Part shown: positions 1-7,646 of the stretch, piece after piece | How the letters are laid out: every line of letters begins with the position of its first letter | Position numbering within the stretch: position 1 is the stretch's first letter | Source: Parerythrobacter jejuensis | Lineage (GTDB): Bacteria > Pseudomonadota > Alphaproteobacteria > Sphingomonadales > Sphingomonadaceae | Direction of reading: 5' to 3' | Assembly: GCF_039536765.1 (NCBI RefSeq) | Contig: NZ_BAAAZF010000001.1 | Coordinates: 2,294,001-2,358,000, forward strand | Length of the DNA: 64,000 nt | Notes under the pieces: generated by a model | What the model was told of the DNA's origin: nothing | The model's input: the letters and a program-made list of their open reading frames with translations, nothing else | Databases searched by the model: none | Position numbers and translations under genes: made by a program

Positions 1-334
1 CGGCTTCGCTGCGCTGGGCATCGTCGAGCGGAAAGATCGCGCTGCGATATTGCGTGCCCACATCGCCGCCCTGACGGTTAAGCTGGGTCGGGTCATGCGT
101 GCCAAGGAACATGTCGTAGATTTCCGGCAAGGTAACAACATCGGTATCGAAGGTGACGCGGATGCCCTCGGCATGGCCGGTGGTACCGGTGCACACCGCC
201 TTGTAGGTGGGATTGGGTACATCGCCGCCGATATAACCGCTCTCGACTTCTGTCACACCGATCACATCCTTGAACACCGCTTCGGTGCACCAGAAGCATC
301 CGCCTGCAATGATGGCCTGCTGCATGTTGCTCAT
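1..334 (-). CDS. msrA: Peptide-methionine (S)-S-oxide reductase MsrA (3' part outside window)
   Basis: Reduces the S-epimer of methionine sulfoxide in proteins and repairs oxidised methionines, using thioredoxin as electron source. Only the first 111 residues lie in the window; the gene runs off its left edge. The start at 334 gives an N-terminus followed by the family hallmark GGCFWC, with catalytic cysteine 13. The usual YxGG and TGHAEG segments follow at about residues 34 and 53. A purine-rich stretch precedes the ATG. It is divergent from the exported methyltransferase-like gene at 431. The family call is secure from the GCFWC motif. Confidence 0.93.
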   Translation of the reverse strand, partial: MSNMQQAIIAGGCFWCTEAVFKDVIGVTEVESGYIGGDVPNPTYKAVCTGTTGHAEGIRVTFDTDVVTLPEIYDMFLGTHDPTQLNRQGGDVGTQYRSAIFPLDDAQRSEA

Positions 335-430
335 AGAAATCTCCGTTCGTTTCACCGAAGATAGGAGGTGAAACCAAATATGCTATTCCAGCGTTAAGCC
401 ATTATCGTGTTTTCGAAGAGGGACTGTCCA

Positions 431-1267
431 ATGAAGAACATCATGCTTGCCGCCGCTGCGGCCCTGCCGCTGGCAATTGCCGCTCCGGCTGTTGCCCAGG
501 ACGCCATGCCTGCGGGCCTGGCCGAAGTGCTGGCCGCCGAGCTGCGCGCGAACGACACTGCGCGCGACCAGTATCGCAATCCGGCCGAAACGCTTGCTTT
601 CTTCCGGGTTGAACCGACCATGACGGTCGCCGAATATGGCCCCGGCGGTGCGTGGTACACTCGCGTGCTCGCTCCTTGGCTGATGCCGAATGGCAAATAC
701 ATCGCCTTCAACGGCGATAGCGATGCGCGCAGCTACAACACGCGCGCCCAGGAAGCCCGCGCCAAGGCGTGGACAGAAACCTTCAAGAATGCGCTCGCCG
801 AAGGTATGGGTGTGGAACCGGACAGCGTGACGGCGTTCGAGACCGACGAAATGCCGGATGATGTCGCCGGCACTGTCGACCGCGTGCTTATCTTCCGTTC
901 GATGCACGGGCTCAATATCGGCAATACGGCCGACGATGTGCTCAAGGCAGCGCGCAAGATGCTCAAGGATGATGGCATGGTTGGCGTCGTCCAGCACCGC
1001 GCACCTGACGGGGCGAGCTACGATGATTACGGAGCGCGCCAGCGTGGCTACATGCGCCAGAAAGATGTCGTCGCCATTTTCGAGGCGAACGGCTTCGAAC
1101 TGGTCGATAGCAGCGAGGTGAATGCAAACCCGAAGGATCCCGCGAACTGGGAAGGGGGCGTGTGGACGCTGCCGCCAGTGCTGCGTTACGGTGACGAAGA
1201 TCGCGCCAAATACGAAGCGATTGGCGAAAGCGACCGGATGACGCTGCTGTTCAAGAAAGCAGACTGA
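431..1267 (+). CDS. Exported class I SAM-methyltransferase-like protein (COG4798 type)
   Basis: The 278-residue product starts with a cleavable signal peptide (hydrophobic Ala/Leu/Pro core ending AVAQ-DA at about residue 22). The body has a Rossmann methyltransferase-like glycine motif, EYGPGGAWYTRVLAPWL, near residues 68-84, and a later segment (VGVVQHRAP) like the motif II/III part of class I methyltransferases. It matches what I know of the COG4798 predicted methyltransferases, which are commonly annotated with signal peptides. I chose 431 over 407 because GAAGAGGG lies just upstream and because the signal peptide then begins cleanly. Substrate is unknown. A SAM enzyme outside the cytoplasm would lack its cofactor, so the fold may have been reused. 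Confidence 0.75.
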   Translation: MKNIMLAAAAALPLAIAAPAVAQDAMPAGLAEVLAAELRANDTARDQYRNPAETLAFFRVEPTMTVAEYGPGGAWYTRVLAPWLMPNGKYIAFNGDSDARSYNTRAQEARAKAWTETFKNALAEGMGVEPDSVTAFETDEMPDDVAGTVDRVLIFRSMHGLNIGNTADDVLKAARKMLKDDGMVGVVQHRAPDGASYDDYGARQRGYMRQKDVVAIFEANGFELVDSSEVNANPKDPANWEGGVWTLPPVLRYGDEDRAKYEAIGESDRMTLLFKKAD

Positions 1268-1296
1268 CGCTAGAGGGCGGCGCGTGAGAGACTATC

Positions 1297-2148
1297 ATGC
1301 GTGAAATCACTGTCGCCGCCCTCCAGCTGCCGCTCGCCCGGCCAGGCGAGCAGGACAATATCGAGGCGGTAGCCGAGCTGGTCGAGCAGGCCGCTGCGCG
1401 AGGCGCCGAGATCGTGTTGCCACCCGAACTGTTTTCGGGCGCCTATTTCTGCCAGCAGGAAGACGAGGCGCTGTTCGCACTCGCCCGCCCGACGCTGGAA
1501 CATCCTTCCGTCGTCGCCATGCGCAAGCTGGCGGCCAAGCTGCGCGTTGCCATACCAACCAGCTTTTTCGAGCGTGACGGGCATCACTATTACAACACGC
1601 TCGCGATGATCGGCCCTGACGGCGAAGTGCAGGGGACCTATCGCAAGAGCCACATTCCCGACGGACCTGGCTACGAAGAAAAATTCTATTTTCGCCCGGG
1701 CAATGGCGGGTTCAAAGTGTGGGATTTTGCCGGCACCCGGATCGGCGTCGGCATTTGCTGGGACCAATGGTATCCTGAATGCGCGCGCGTCATGGCCTTA
1801 ATGGGCGCCGAATTGCTGTTCTACCCCACGGCCATCGGCTCCGAACCTTACGATAGCGATCTCGACACGAGCGCGATGTGGCAACGCGCGATGCAGGGGC
1901 ACAGCGTTTCCAATTGCATGCCGGTAATCGCGGCCAACCGGATCGGTACCGAGGGTGAGCAAACTTTCTACGGCCACAGCTTCGTGACCAATGAGTGGGG
2001 CGAGAAGGTGGTCGAATTTGGTGCCGATGACGAGGGCATCCTGGTGGCGACACTGGACCTCGATCAGGCTGCCACCCACCGGGCGGGCATGGGTTTCTTC
2101 CGTGATCGCCGTCCGCAGCTCTATGGCCGTCTCTGCGAGGATATCTGA
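1297..2148 (+). CDS. aguB: N-carbamoylputrescine amidohydrolase
   Basis: Nitrilase-superfamily enzyme of 283 residues that converts N-carbamoylputrescine to putrescine, CO2 and ammonia, the last step of the arginine decarboxylase/agmatine route. The nitrilase triad is visible: Glu44 in LPPELF, Lys117 in YRKSHIPDG and Cys154 in GICWDQWYPE. The segment around the cysteine and the downstream YPTAIGSEP are typical of AguB. The partner agmatine deiminase (aguA) is not in this window. The stop codon overlaps the proposed start of folK, suggesting co-transcription and translational coupling. A plant-type beta-ureidopropionase-like role is a less likely alternative. Confidence 0.9.
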   Translation: MREITVAALQLPLARPGEQDNIEAVAELVEQAAARGAEIVLPPELFSGAYFCQQEDEALFALARPTLEHPSVVAMRKLAAKLRVAIPTSFFERDGHHYYNTLAMIGPDGEVQGTYRKSHIPDGPGYEEKFYFRPGNGGFKVWDFAGTRIGVGICWDQWYPECARVMALMGAELLFYPTAIGSEPYDSDLDTSAMWQRAMQGHSVSNCMPVIAANRIGTEGEQTFYGHSFVTNEWGEKVVEFGADDEGILVATLDLDQAATHRAGMGFFRDRRPQLYGRLCEDI

Positions 2149-2633
2149 GCAGCACCTATCTTGTCGCGCTCGGCTCCAACCGGCGTCATCATCGCTACGG
2201 CCCGCCTGCCAATGTGGTGCGCGCGGCGATGGAGGAATTGGCCGTGCTCGGTACCGTCACCGCAAGATCCGCGATCAGGGCAACACCGCCGATGGGGCCT
2301 TCGCGCCGTTGGTTCGCCAACGCGGCCGTAGTCATCGAAAGCCAGCTCGATCCCGAAGCGATGTTGGCAGGGCTCCAGCATGTCGAACACGAGTTTGGTC
2401 GGCGGAAATGGCGGCGCTGGGGAGACCGGGTGCTGGATCTCGATCTTATCCTTTGGAGCGGGGGTAGCTTCGCCTCGAAGGCCCTCATTATCCCCCACGC
2501 AGGACTGCCGGGCCGGGATTTTGTACTGCGTCCAGCGCGTGAGATCGCTGGTGGGTGGAAAGATCCGGCTTCCGGCCTGTCGCTCGCCCATCTTGCCGCA
2601 CGCCTGACAAAGAAAAAGGGCCAGCCTCGTTAG
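2145..2633 (+). CDS. folK: 6-hydroxymethyl-7,8-dihydropterin pyrophosphokinase (folate synthesis)
   Basis: Transfers pyrophosphate from ATP to 6-hydroxymethyl-dihydropterin in folate synthesis. The reading frame contains the N-terminal strand YLVALGSNR and the signature region WGDRVLDLDLIL, both expected for HPPK. The conserved N-terminus begins before any ATG, GTG or TTG in this frame: the first such codon, GTG at 2214, would remove the LGSN strand. The only plausible start upstream is CTG at 2145, which overlaps the aguB TGA in a CTGA arrangement resembling the common ATGA coupling. That gives 162 residues, the usual length. The product call is firm; the start is inferred. Confidence 0.85.
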   Translation: MSSTYLVALGSNRRHHRYGPPANVVRAAMEELAVLGTVTARSAIRATPPMGPSRRWFANAAVVIESQLDPEAMLAGLQHVEHEFGRRKWRRWGDRVLDLDLILWSGGSFASKALIIPHAGLPGRDFVLRPAREIAGGWKDPASGLSLAHLAARLTKKKGQPR

Positions 2634-2643
2634 AAGCCGGCCC
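2608..2643 (-). terminator. Probable intrinsic terminator of the PEP-CTERM gene, inside folK 3' end
   Basis: Read on the minus strand, a GGGCCGGC / GCTGGCCC hairpin is followed directly by TTTTTCTTTG. It sits downstream of the PEP-CTERM gene and overlaps the last codons of the convergent folK. On the plus strand the hairpin is followed only by a weak TTTT. Confidence 0.6.
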
Positions 2644-2671
2644 GATAGTTTTCCGTGTCTGGCTGTCGCGA

Positions 2672-3202
2672 TCAGGCGGCAGCAAGCTTTGCAGTAGCCA
2701 TGCGGCTGCGACGACGGCGGAAGCCGAGCGCCGCCAAGGCAAGCCCGAACAGTCCCAGCATGCCCGGAGCGGGTACTTCGGTCGCAGTATAGCCGCCGAT
2801 ATGCTTGATATAATCGCCGCCCTTGATCGGGTCGCCCCACCATGCCCAGAGATTGAACCGCGAACCCTGGCCGATCAGTTTTTGCGGGTGCGTCGTGTTA
2901 ATGTTCTTGGGATTGTCGGTGTAGGTCTTGCCGCGAATGGTGCGGGTGCCGTCGAGCGAAGTCAGTACAGCTGTGAAACGCGGATTGGCGCCGCCAGTAA
3001 ATTTGGCAAAGTCGGGGCTGGTCATCACCGTATCGATGTTCTTGCCCTTCCACGTGGCAGTCGACTTGTCGGTGTCGATCGTCAGCAGATCGCCATTGGT
3101 CATGTCATATTCGAAAATCGTCGCATTTGCTGGTGCGGCCATAGCCAGCGTACCCAGTGCAACTGCTGTGGCAGCTTTGGTTTTCAGATTTTTGATCATC
3201 AT
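2672..3202 (-). CDS. PEP-CTERM sorting-domain protein
   Basis: A secreted protein of about 176 residues. It has an N-terminal signal peptide (Ala-rich, ending APANA) and a C-terminal sorting tail: a VPAPG box, a hydrophobic segment LGLFGLALAALGF and an RRRR cluster, followed by a short Ala-rich end. Such tails are recognised by exosortase (EpsH/XrtA-type), which cleaves and anchors the protein at the envelope. The middle part (TWKGKNIDTV, NLWAWWGDP) has no domain I recognise. Start codons at 3202 and 3199 are tandem ATGs behind GGGGA; the longer extension to 3406 has no signal sequence logic. No exosortase gene lies in the window. It is divergent from a TPR lipoprotein gene. Confidence 0.82.
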   Translation of the reverse strand: MMIKNLKTKAATAVALGTLAMAAPANATIFEYDMTNGDLLTIDTDKSTATWKGKNIDTVMTSPDFAKFTGGANPRFTAVLTSLDGTRTIRGKTYTDNPKNINTTHPQKLIGQGSRFNLWAWWGDPIKGGDYIKHIGGYTATEVPAPGMLGLFGLALAALGFRRRRSRMATAKLAAA

Positions 3203-3425
3203 TGTCCCCATCACAATTCGGTTTCGACCCCGGTTCAACCCAGTAACGGCCCGCAAGCCGCGAATAGTTAAGCAAGGGAAGCATGGAGCGTGCCAGCAAG
3301 GGGCAAGGTGAGGATCTGCGGGCCCTTCACTGGTTAACGGCTTTGTGAGAGCGCGCGCATTTGTAAGAATTTCCGACGGTTTTCTGGCCAACCGCTTGTT
3401 AAACATCCCGCGCTAGGATCGCTGC

Positions 3426-4979
3426 ATGTCCGAGCCTTCCGCACATCGTTCTTTCCGCCTGCCATTAACCCTCGCGCTGGGATTGGCGCTGGTGGCCTGT
3501 GACAATGGCCCCGCCGATCCGATGGCAGCGGCGCAGCAGGCGCTCGCTGCAAGCGAGCCTCGCGCTGCGCTGCTCCATCTGGCGCAAATGAGCGAGAAAG
3601 ATGCCGCCTATGTGCCTTCGCGCCTGCTGGCCGGAGAAGTGGCGCTGATGCTGGGCAATCCGGACCGCGCAATAACCGAGCTCAAGAAAATTCCCCCGGC
3701 CGCCCCGGAATTTGTAGTGGCGCGATCCTGGCTGGCAGAAGCCTACTTGGCGGGCGGCAACACAAACATGGCCCGCAAAACCCTGGCCGACATTCCGCTG
3801 GAGGCGGAACGCGCTTTCGCAGTTTCTGCCGGGGTGGCGCTGGCAACCGGAGATTTCGAAGCGGGCTTTGCTTTGCTCGATCAGGGGCTGACCGCTCATC
3901 CCGATGCACCACGCCTGATTGCCATGGATGCCGAACGCATCTGGACCAACGGCAAGCCGGAGGCCGCGCTTGCCCGCCTTGCCCCGGTCCTGTTGCAAAG
4001 CCCGGCTGTGCCGGAAGCACATATGCTGGCCGGCCAGATCAAACTCGCCGACAGGCAACCGGCCGAAGCTGCAATCCATTTCAACACCGTGCTGGACGTT
4101 CGCCCCGCGCAGCAAACCGCGATGCTGGCGCTTTCCGCGATTGCCCGCGATCGGGGTGATACGAAAGGCTCTGCGGCGTGGGTGGAGAAGGCAAATTCTG
4201 CCGGTCCGGCCCATCCGGTGGCGCTCTATTTCACCGCGCAAATGGCTTACGATGCCGGCGATATCGATCGCGCCAACAGCCTGATCGAAATGATGCCGGA
4301 CGGGCTTTCGGGTATGCCCGAATTCCAGCGCTTGCAGGGCTTCGTGGCGTCTGCACGCGGGCAGCGCCAGTCGGCGATTACAGCCCTACAACGCTATTTC
4401 GCCCGCAGTGAGGGTGACCCTCTGGCGCGCCGGGTGCTGGCAGAAAACCTCGCTGCGAATGGCGAGCTCGCCAATGCGTGGGAGGTGATCGAACCCGTTA
4501 TCGAACATCCGCAGGCCGACGGCGCCAGCCTCCTCCTCGCGCTTGATCTTGCGCAGGAAACCGGGCGCGGCGATCCTGCTGCGATCCGAGAGGTTATCGC
4601 CCGCCGCGACGGGTCGCAGAAGCTGGCCGCGCCTCTACGCAAGGCTGGCCTCGCCATTCGCGCCGGAGACTGGGGCAAAGCGGATGCCATCCTCGATCCG
4701 TTGAGCCGCGATGAAGCCATGACCGATCCGGTGCTCCTGAACAATTCGGCCGCGGTCAAAGCCAGGCTGGGCGGGTATGATGCGGCCGTGGCCCTGGCCC
4801 GGCGGGCGCTGGCACAGTCGCCCGAAAGCCCGGAGATTCTCGACACATTAGGGTGGGCATTGTGGCAATCGGGCGAGGATCCGGACGCAGCGCGCACGTT
4901 CCTCGACCGGGCGCGTCAGCTCGCCCCGCGCAATCGTGAAATTGCCGAACACTGGCAAATGGCCCACGCCGAACAATAG
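3426..4979 (+). CDS. TPR-repeat lipoprotein, possibly PEP-CTERM-system associated
   Basis: The 517-residue product has a lipoprotein signal with lipobox LALVAC (Cys25), so it is probably anchored in a membrane and faces the periplasm. The rest is helical tetratricopeptide repeats from about residue 30 to the end; a clear terminal repeat contains ILDTLGWALWQSG and FLDRARQLAP. PrsT-type TPR lipoproteins accompany exosortase/PEP-CTERM systems, and this gene is divergent from a PEP-CTERM substrate. It is shorter than the roughly 900-residue PrsT proteins I know of, so I keep the name open. It could equally be a general scaffold for outer-membrane or polysaccharide assembly. Confidence 0.8.
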   Translation: MSEPSAHRSFRLPLTLALGLALVACDNGPADPMAAAQQALAASEPRAALLHLAQMSEKDAAYVPSRLLAGEVALMLGNPDRAITELKKIPPAAPEFVVARSWLAEAYLAGGNTNMARKTLADIPLEAERAFAVSAGVALATGDFEAGFALLDQGLTAHPDAPRLIAMDAERIWTNGKPEAALARLAPVLLQSPAVPEAHMLAGQIKLADRQPAEAAIHFNTVLDVRPAQQTAMLALSAIARDRGDTKGSAAWVEKANSAGPAHPVALYFTAQMAYDAGDIDRANSLIEMMPDGLSGMPEFQRLQGFVASARGQRQSAITALQRYFARSEGDPLARRVLAENLAANGELANAWEVIEPVIEHPQADGASLLLALDLAQETGRGDPAAIREVIARRDGSQKLAAPLRKAGLAIRAGDWGKADAILDPLSRDEAMTDPVLLNNSAAVKARLGGYDAAVALARRALAQSPESPEILDTLGWALWQSGEDPDAARTFLDRARQLAPRNREIAEHWQMAHAEQ

Positions 4980-5085
4980 GCGGCGGCAGCGGCAAGCAGG
5001 ATCTTCGCGCCGAATTGCCAAACTCCGCTTGACCCGCCTGCGCCCCCTGCCTAGGGGAGCCGTCCGTGCCACCAAGCACACAGGT

Positions 5086-5161
5086 GGGCCCTTAGCTCAG
5101 TTGGTAGAGCAACTGACTTTTAATCAGTAGGTCGCTGGTTCGAACCCAGCAGGGCTCACCA
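5086..5161 (+). tRNA. tRNA-Lys (anticodon UUU)
   Basis: A full 76-base cloverleaf including encoded CCA. The acceptor stem pairs GGGCCCT with AGGGCTC. The D arm carries AGCTCAGTTGGTAGAGC, the anticodon loop is CTTTTAA between ACTGA and TCAGT, and the T arm is GCTGG-TTCGAAC-CCAGC. A T-rich run follows immediately. Confidence 0.97.
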
Positions 5162-5300
5162 CCTTTTTCTCCTTGATGCCGTCTTGCGCAGGTCTTCCCC
5201 CGCTGTTGTCGGGAACGGCTTGCCATTCGCCCCGTATATTGTTTTCAGGATACGGTGAGCGGTGAATTCCGGTGCCGGTGTGAAGAGGCAATGCCAAGTT

Positions 5301-6086
5301 ATGATTACCTTGCTGTCGCCAGCCAAGAAGCTGAATTTCGATCCGGCTGAAACTGGGCTGGACCTCACCCGCCCCCGGCTTGACGTGCATACGCGAGAGC
5401 TTGCCGGTGTTGCGAAGAAACAATCGGCGGCAGACCTCAAACGGCTGATGGGCATTTCGGACAAGCTGGCAGAACTGAACGCAGACCGCTTCAAGAGCTT
5501 CGATCTCGACGGGCGCAGCAATTCGGCCAAGCCTGCCGGGCTGACTTTCGATGGCGATGTCTATTGGGGGCTCGAGGCCAAGAGCATGGACGAGGCTGCG
5601 CTCAGCTATGCCCAGGACCATTTGCGGATCCTGTCCGGCCTGTATGGGTTGCTGCGTCCGATGGACGTTATCCAGCCCTACCGGCTGGAGATGGGCACCA
5701 AGATGAAGAATGCCCGCGGCGGGTCACTGTATGATTTCTGGGGCAGTCATATTGGCGAGACCCTCGCCAGTGATATTTCGGAACATGCCGACCAAACCAT
5801 CGTCAATCTTGCGTCCAACGAGTATTTCAAGGCGGTGGATACGCAGGTTTTGCCGGGCAAGGCCGTCACTGCCTCGTTTCTCAATGTGAAGGACGGAGAA
5901 GCGCGGCGACTGATGTATCACGTGAAGTTCGCCCGCGGCCTGATGGCGCGCTGGATCATGGACAACCAGGTCGACCGTGCCGACGGGCTGAAAGACTTCA
6001 ATGCGGAAGCCTATGCATATGATGCCAAGGCGTCTTCCGACAGTGAGCTGGTGTTCACCCGCAAGCAACCGCCGTTGAAGAAGTAG
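5301..6086 (+). CDS. yaaA: Peroxide stress protein YaaA (DUF328)
   Basis: The 261-residue product begins ITLLSPAKKLNF, the near-invariant start of the YaaA/DUF328 family, and carries the conserved blocks LSGLYGLLRPMD and YRLEMGTKM near residues 110-130 and NLASNEYFK near residue 168. In E. coli YaaA binds DNA and lowers intracellular free iron during hydrogen peroxide stress. I chose the ATG at 5301 because the family motif begins at once; the extra residues from 5262 do not belong to it. It stands alone between tRNA-Lys and the convergent porin gene. Confidence 0.93.
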   Translation: MITLLSPAKKLNFDPAETGLDLTRPRLDVHTRELAGVAKKQSAADLKRLMGISDKLAELNADRFKSFDLDGRSNSAKPAGLTFDGDVYWGLEAKSMDEAALSYAQDHLRILSGLYGLLRPMDVIQPYRLEMGTKMKNARGGSLYDFWGSHIGETLASDISEHADQTIVNLASNEYFKAVDTQVLPGKAVTASFLNVKDGEARRLMYHVKFARGLMARWIMDNQVDRADGLKDFNAEAYAYDAKASSDSELVFTRKQPPLKK

Positions 6087-6113
6087 CGCCCGGCGGCGGC
6101 GCAGCGGCTAAGC

Positions 6114-7502
6114 TTAGAACGAGTATTTGGTCGAGACCTGCACTTTTTGCAGATTGCCAGACCGTCCGTCTTCCAAAGAACGTTCGGCATACATGTATTC
6201 GAGGCCAATGCTGAGCGGCGTGACCGGCGTCCAGATGATGTTGGCGAGGGCATTCCAGCTTTCATCGGTCACAAGGTTGCCGGTCAACAATACCGGGTTG
6301 TCGGCCTTAAAATAGGATGCGCCGATGGTGGAGCGTAGATCGTCGCTCCAGAAGTGGCGATATGCGGCGAATCCGGAATAGGTGAAGATGGGGTCCAGCT
6401 TGCCGGTCGCATCAATCGCCGCATCGTTGACGATATTGAGACCGATATACCGGCCTAGCCCGTCACCTGCCGTGGCCATGAAACGCAAATCGTCGCGCGG
6501 CCCGACTTTGACCTTGCCGGAGAGGCTGAGTCCGTAGGCCAGTGCGCTGTCGCTGCCGGTACCGAAATCATCATCGGTGATCTTCAGGTTGCGCAGGATG
6601 CCGGCCGCACTGAGCGAGCCCCAATCGCCGGAGAAGTTGTAGCGTGCAACAAAGTCGGGAAGCGTATCATCACCTGCAAGGACCCGCGCGCCAGTGGGCG
6701 AGGTCACAGTGGTTTCCGGCTGTTCAACCGCCAGCTGCAACCCGCCTTTGGTATAACGGATCATGGGCTGGCGATCGAAGACCGTGCCGGGCGTGGTGCC
6801 GATGAAATCAAGGCTGTCGGGCAGGGCGCCAACATTCTGGAACGTTGACCAGGCCTGGCCGAACAGCCAGTTATCATAGGTAATGAAGGCCTGCCGCAAG
6901 CGCGGAGTATAACTGTTGGAAATCCGCTCGTCACCGCCAGGCGTGACCATGAAATCGAGCTCGATTTGCGAGTTGAGCTGGTGATCCGCCCCGACATCGG
7001 TCGACGTCTTGAGGATGAAACGGGATTGGCGCGCACTGAAATCCGTGTCCCAGCCTGACCCGTTGCCGCCGACCGGGATAGCACCGGGGATCAGGAAGTC
7101 GCGCACGATACTGCCACCGCCAATCTGGCCGCCACTGGTGCGCTGGGTTATCGCATCCAATTTGACATAACCGGCATAGGCAATGGTCGTGTTGCCGACG
7201 CGGAAGCCCTTGTCTTCCTGCTTCTTGGGTTCCGCAACTTGTGCGGCAAGCTCTGTCTGGCGTTCCTGCATGGCCCGCGTTTCGGCTAACGCCCGTTGGG
7301 TCTCGGCCAGTACGGCAGCCTGCTGGGTGGTTACGTCGCCCTGTCGTGCATCCATGCGTTCGACCAGCCCTTCTACCAAGGCCTCCAGCCGCGAGAGCCG
7401 GTCTTCCACGGTTGTTTCCTGGGCCAGAGCAGGTGAAGTCGCGAGACAAGTTGCAGCCAGCATGGTGGCCCGCAATGCTTGGCGTGTGATGCCGTGTGTC
7501 AT
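6114..7502 (-). CDS. DcaP-like trimeric outer-membrane porin
   Basis: The 462-residue product has a signal peptide ending PALAQ and a short coiled-coil segment (about residues 30-80, heptads around VEDRLSRLEALVEGLVERM). A 16-strand type beta-barrel follows and ends in a terminal Phe (KYSF), as the BAM signal requires. The AYAGYVKLDAI start of the barrel and the periplasmic coiled coil match the DcaP-like family, which takes up small organic acids. The start at 7502 is preceded by GGGAGGG. It is divergent from acs and shares the 7503-7646 promoter region, so it may admit acetate or related acids; that role is inferred from position. Confidence 0.85.
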   Translation of the reverse strand: MTHGITRQALRATMLAATCLATSPALAQETTVEDRLSRLEALVEGLVERMDARQGDVTTQQAAVLAETQRALAETRAMQERQTELAAQVAEPKKQEDKGFRVGNTTIAYAGYVKLDAITQRTSGGQIGGGSIVRDFLIPGAIPVGGNGSGWDTDFSARQSRFILKTSTDVGADHQLNSQIELDFMVTPGGDERISNSYTPRLRQAFITYDNWLFGQAWSTFQNVGALPDSLDFIGTTPGTVFDRQPMIRYTKGGLQLAVEQPETTVTSPTGARVLAGDDTLPDFVARYNFSGDWGSLSAAGILRNLKITDDDFGTGSDSALAYGLSLSGKVKVGPRDDLRFMATAGDGLGRYIGLNIVNDAAIDATGKLDPIFTYSGFAAYRHFWSDDLRSTIGASYFKADNPVLLTGNLVTDESWNALANIIWTPVTPLSIGLEYMYAERSLEDGRSGNLQKVQVSTKYSF

Positions 7503-7646
7503 GATAATCCCTCCCACAAGATATTCAGGGAAGAATGCCTGCGGATCGGGTCCGGACACAGCTAGCGAATGGTCTTACGACCTTTGTCTGAGAGCGCATC
7601 GCACAGCATTGCCGTTACGATGACCGGCAAAAGGGAGGACTCACAT
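7503..7646. promoter_or_regulatory. Divergent promoter region between porin and acs
   Basis: This 144-base gap separates two divergent genes that may both serve acetate use. It contains GGTC-TTAC-GACC at 7571-7582, a short inverted repeat that could be a regulator site, and the acs ribosome binding site GGGAGGA just before 7647. I cannot fix -35 and -10 boxes with confidence. Confidence 0.4.
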
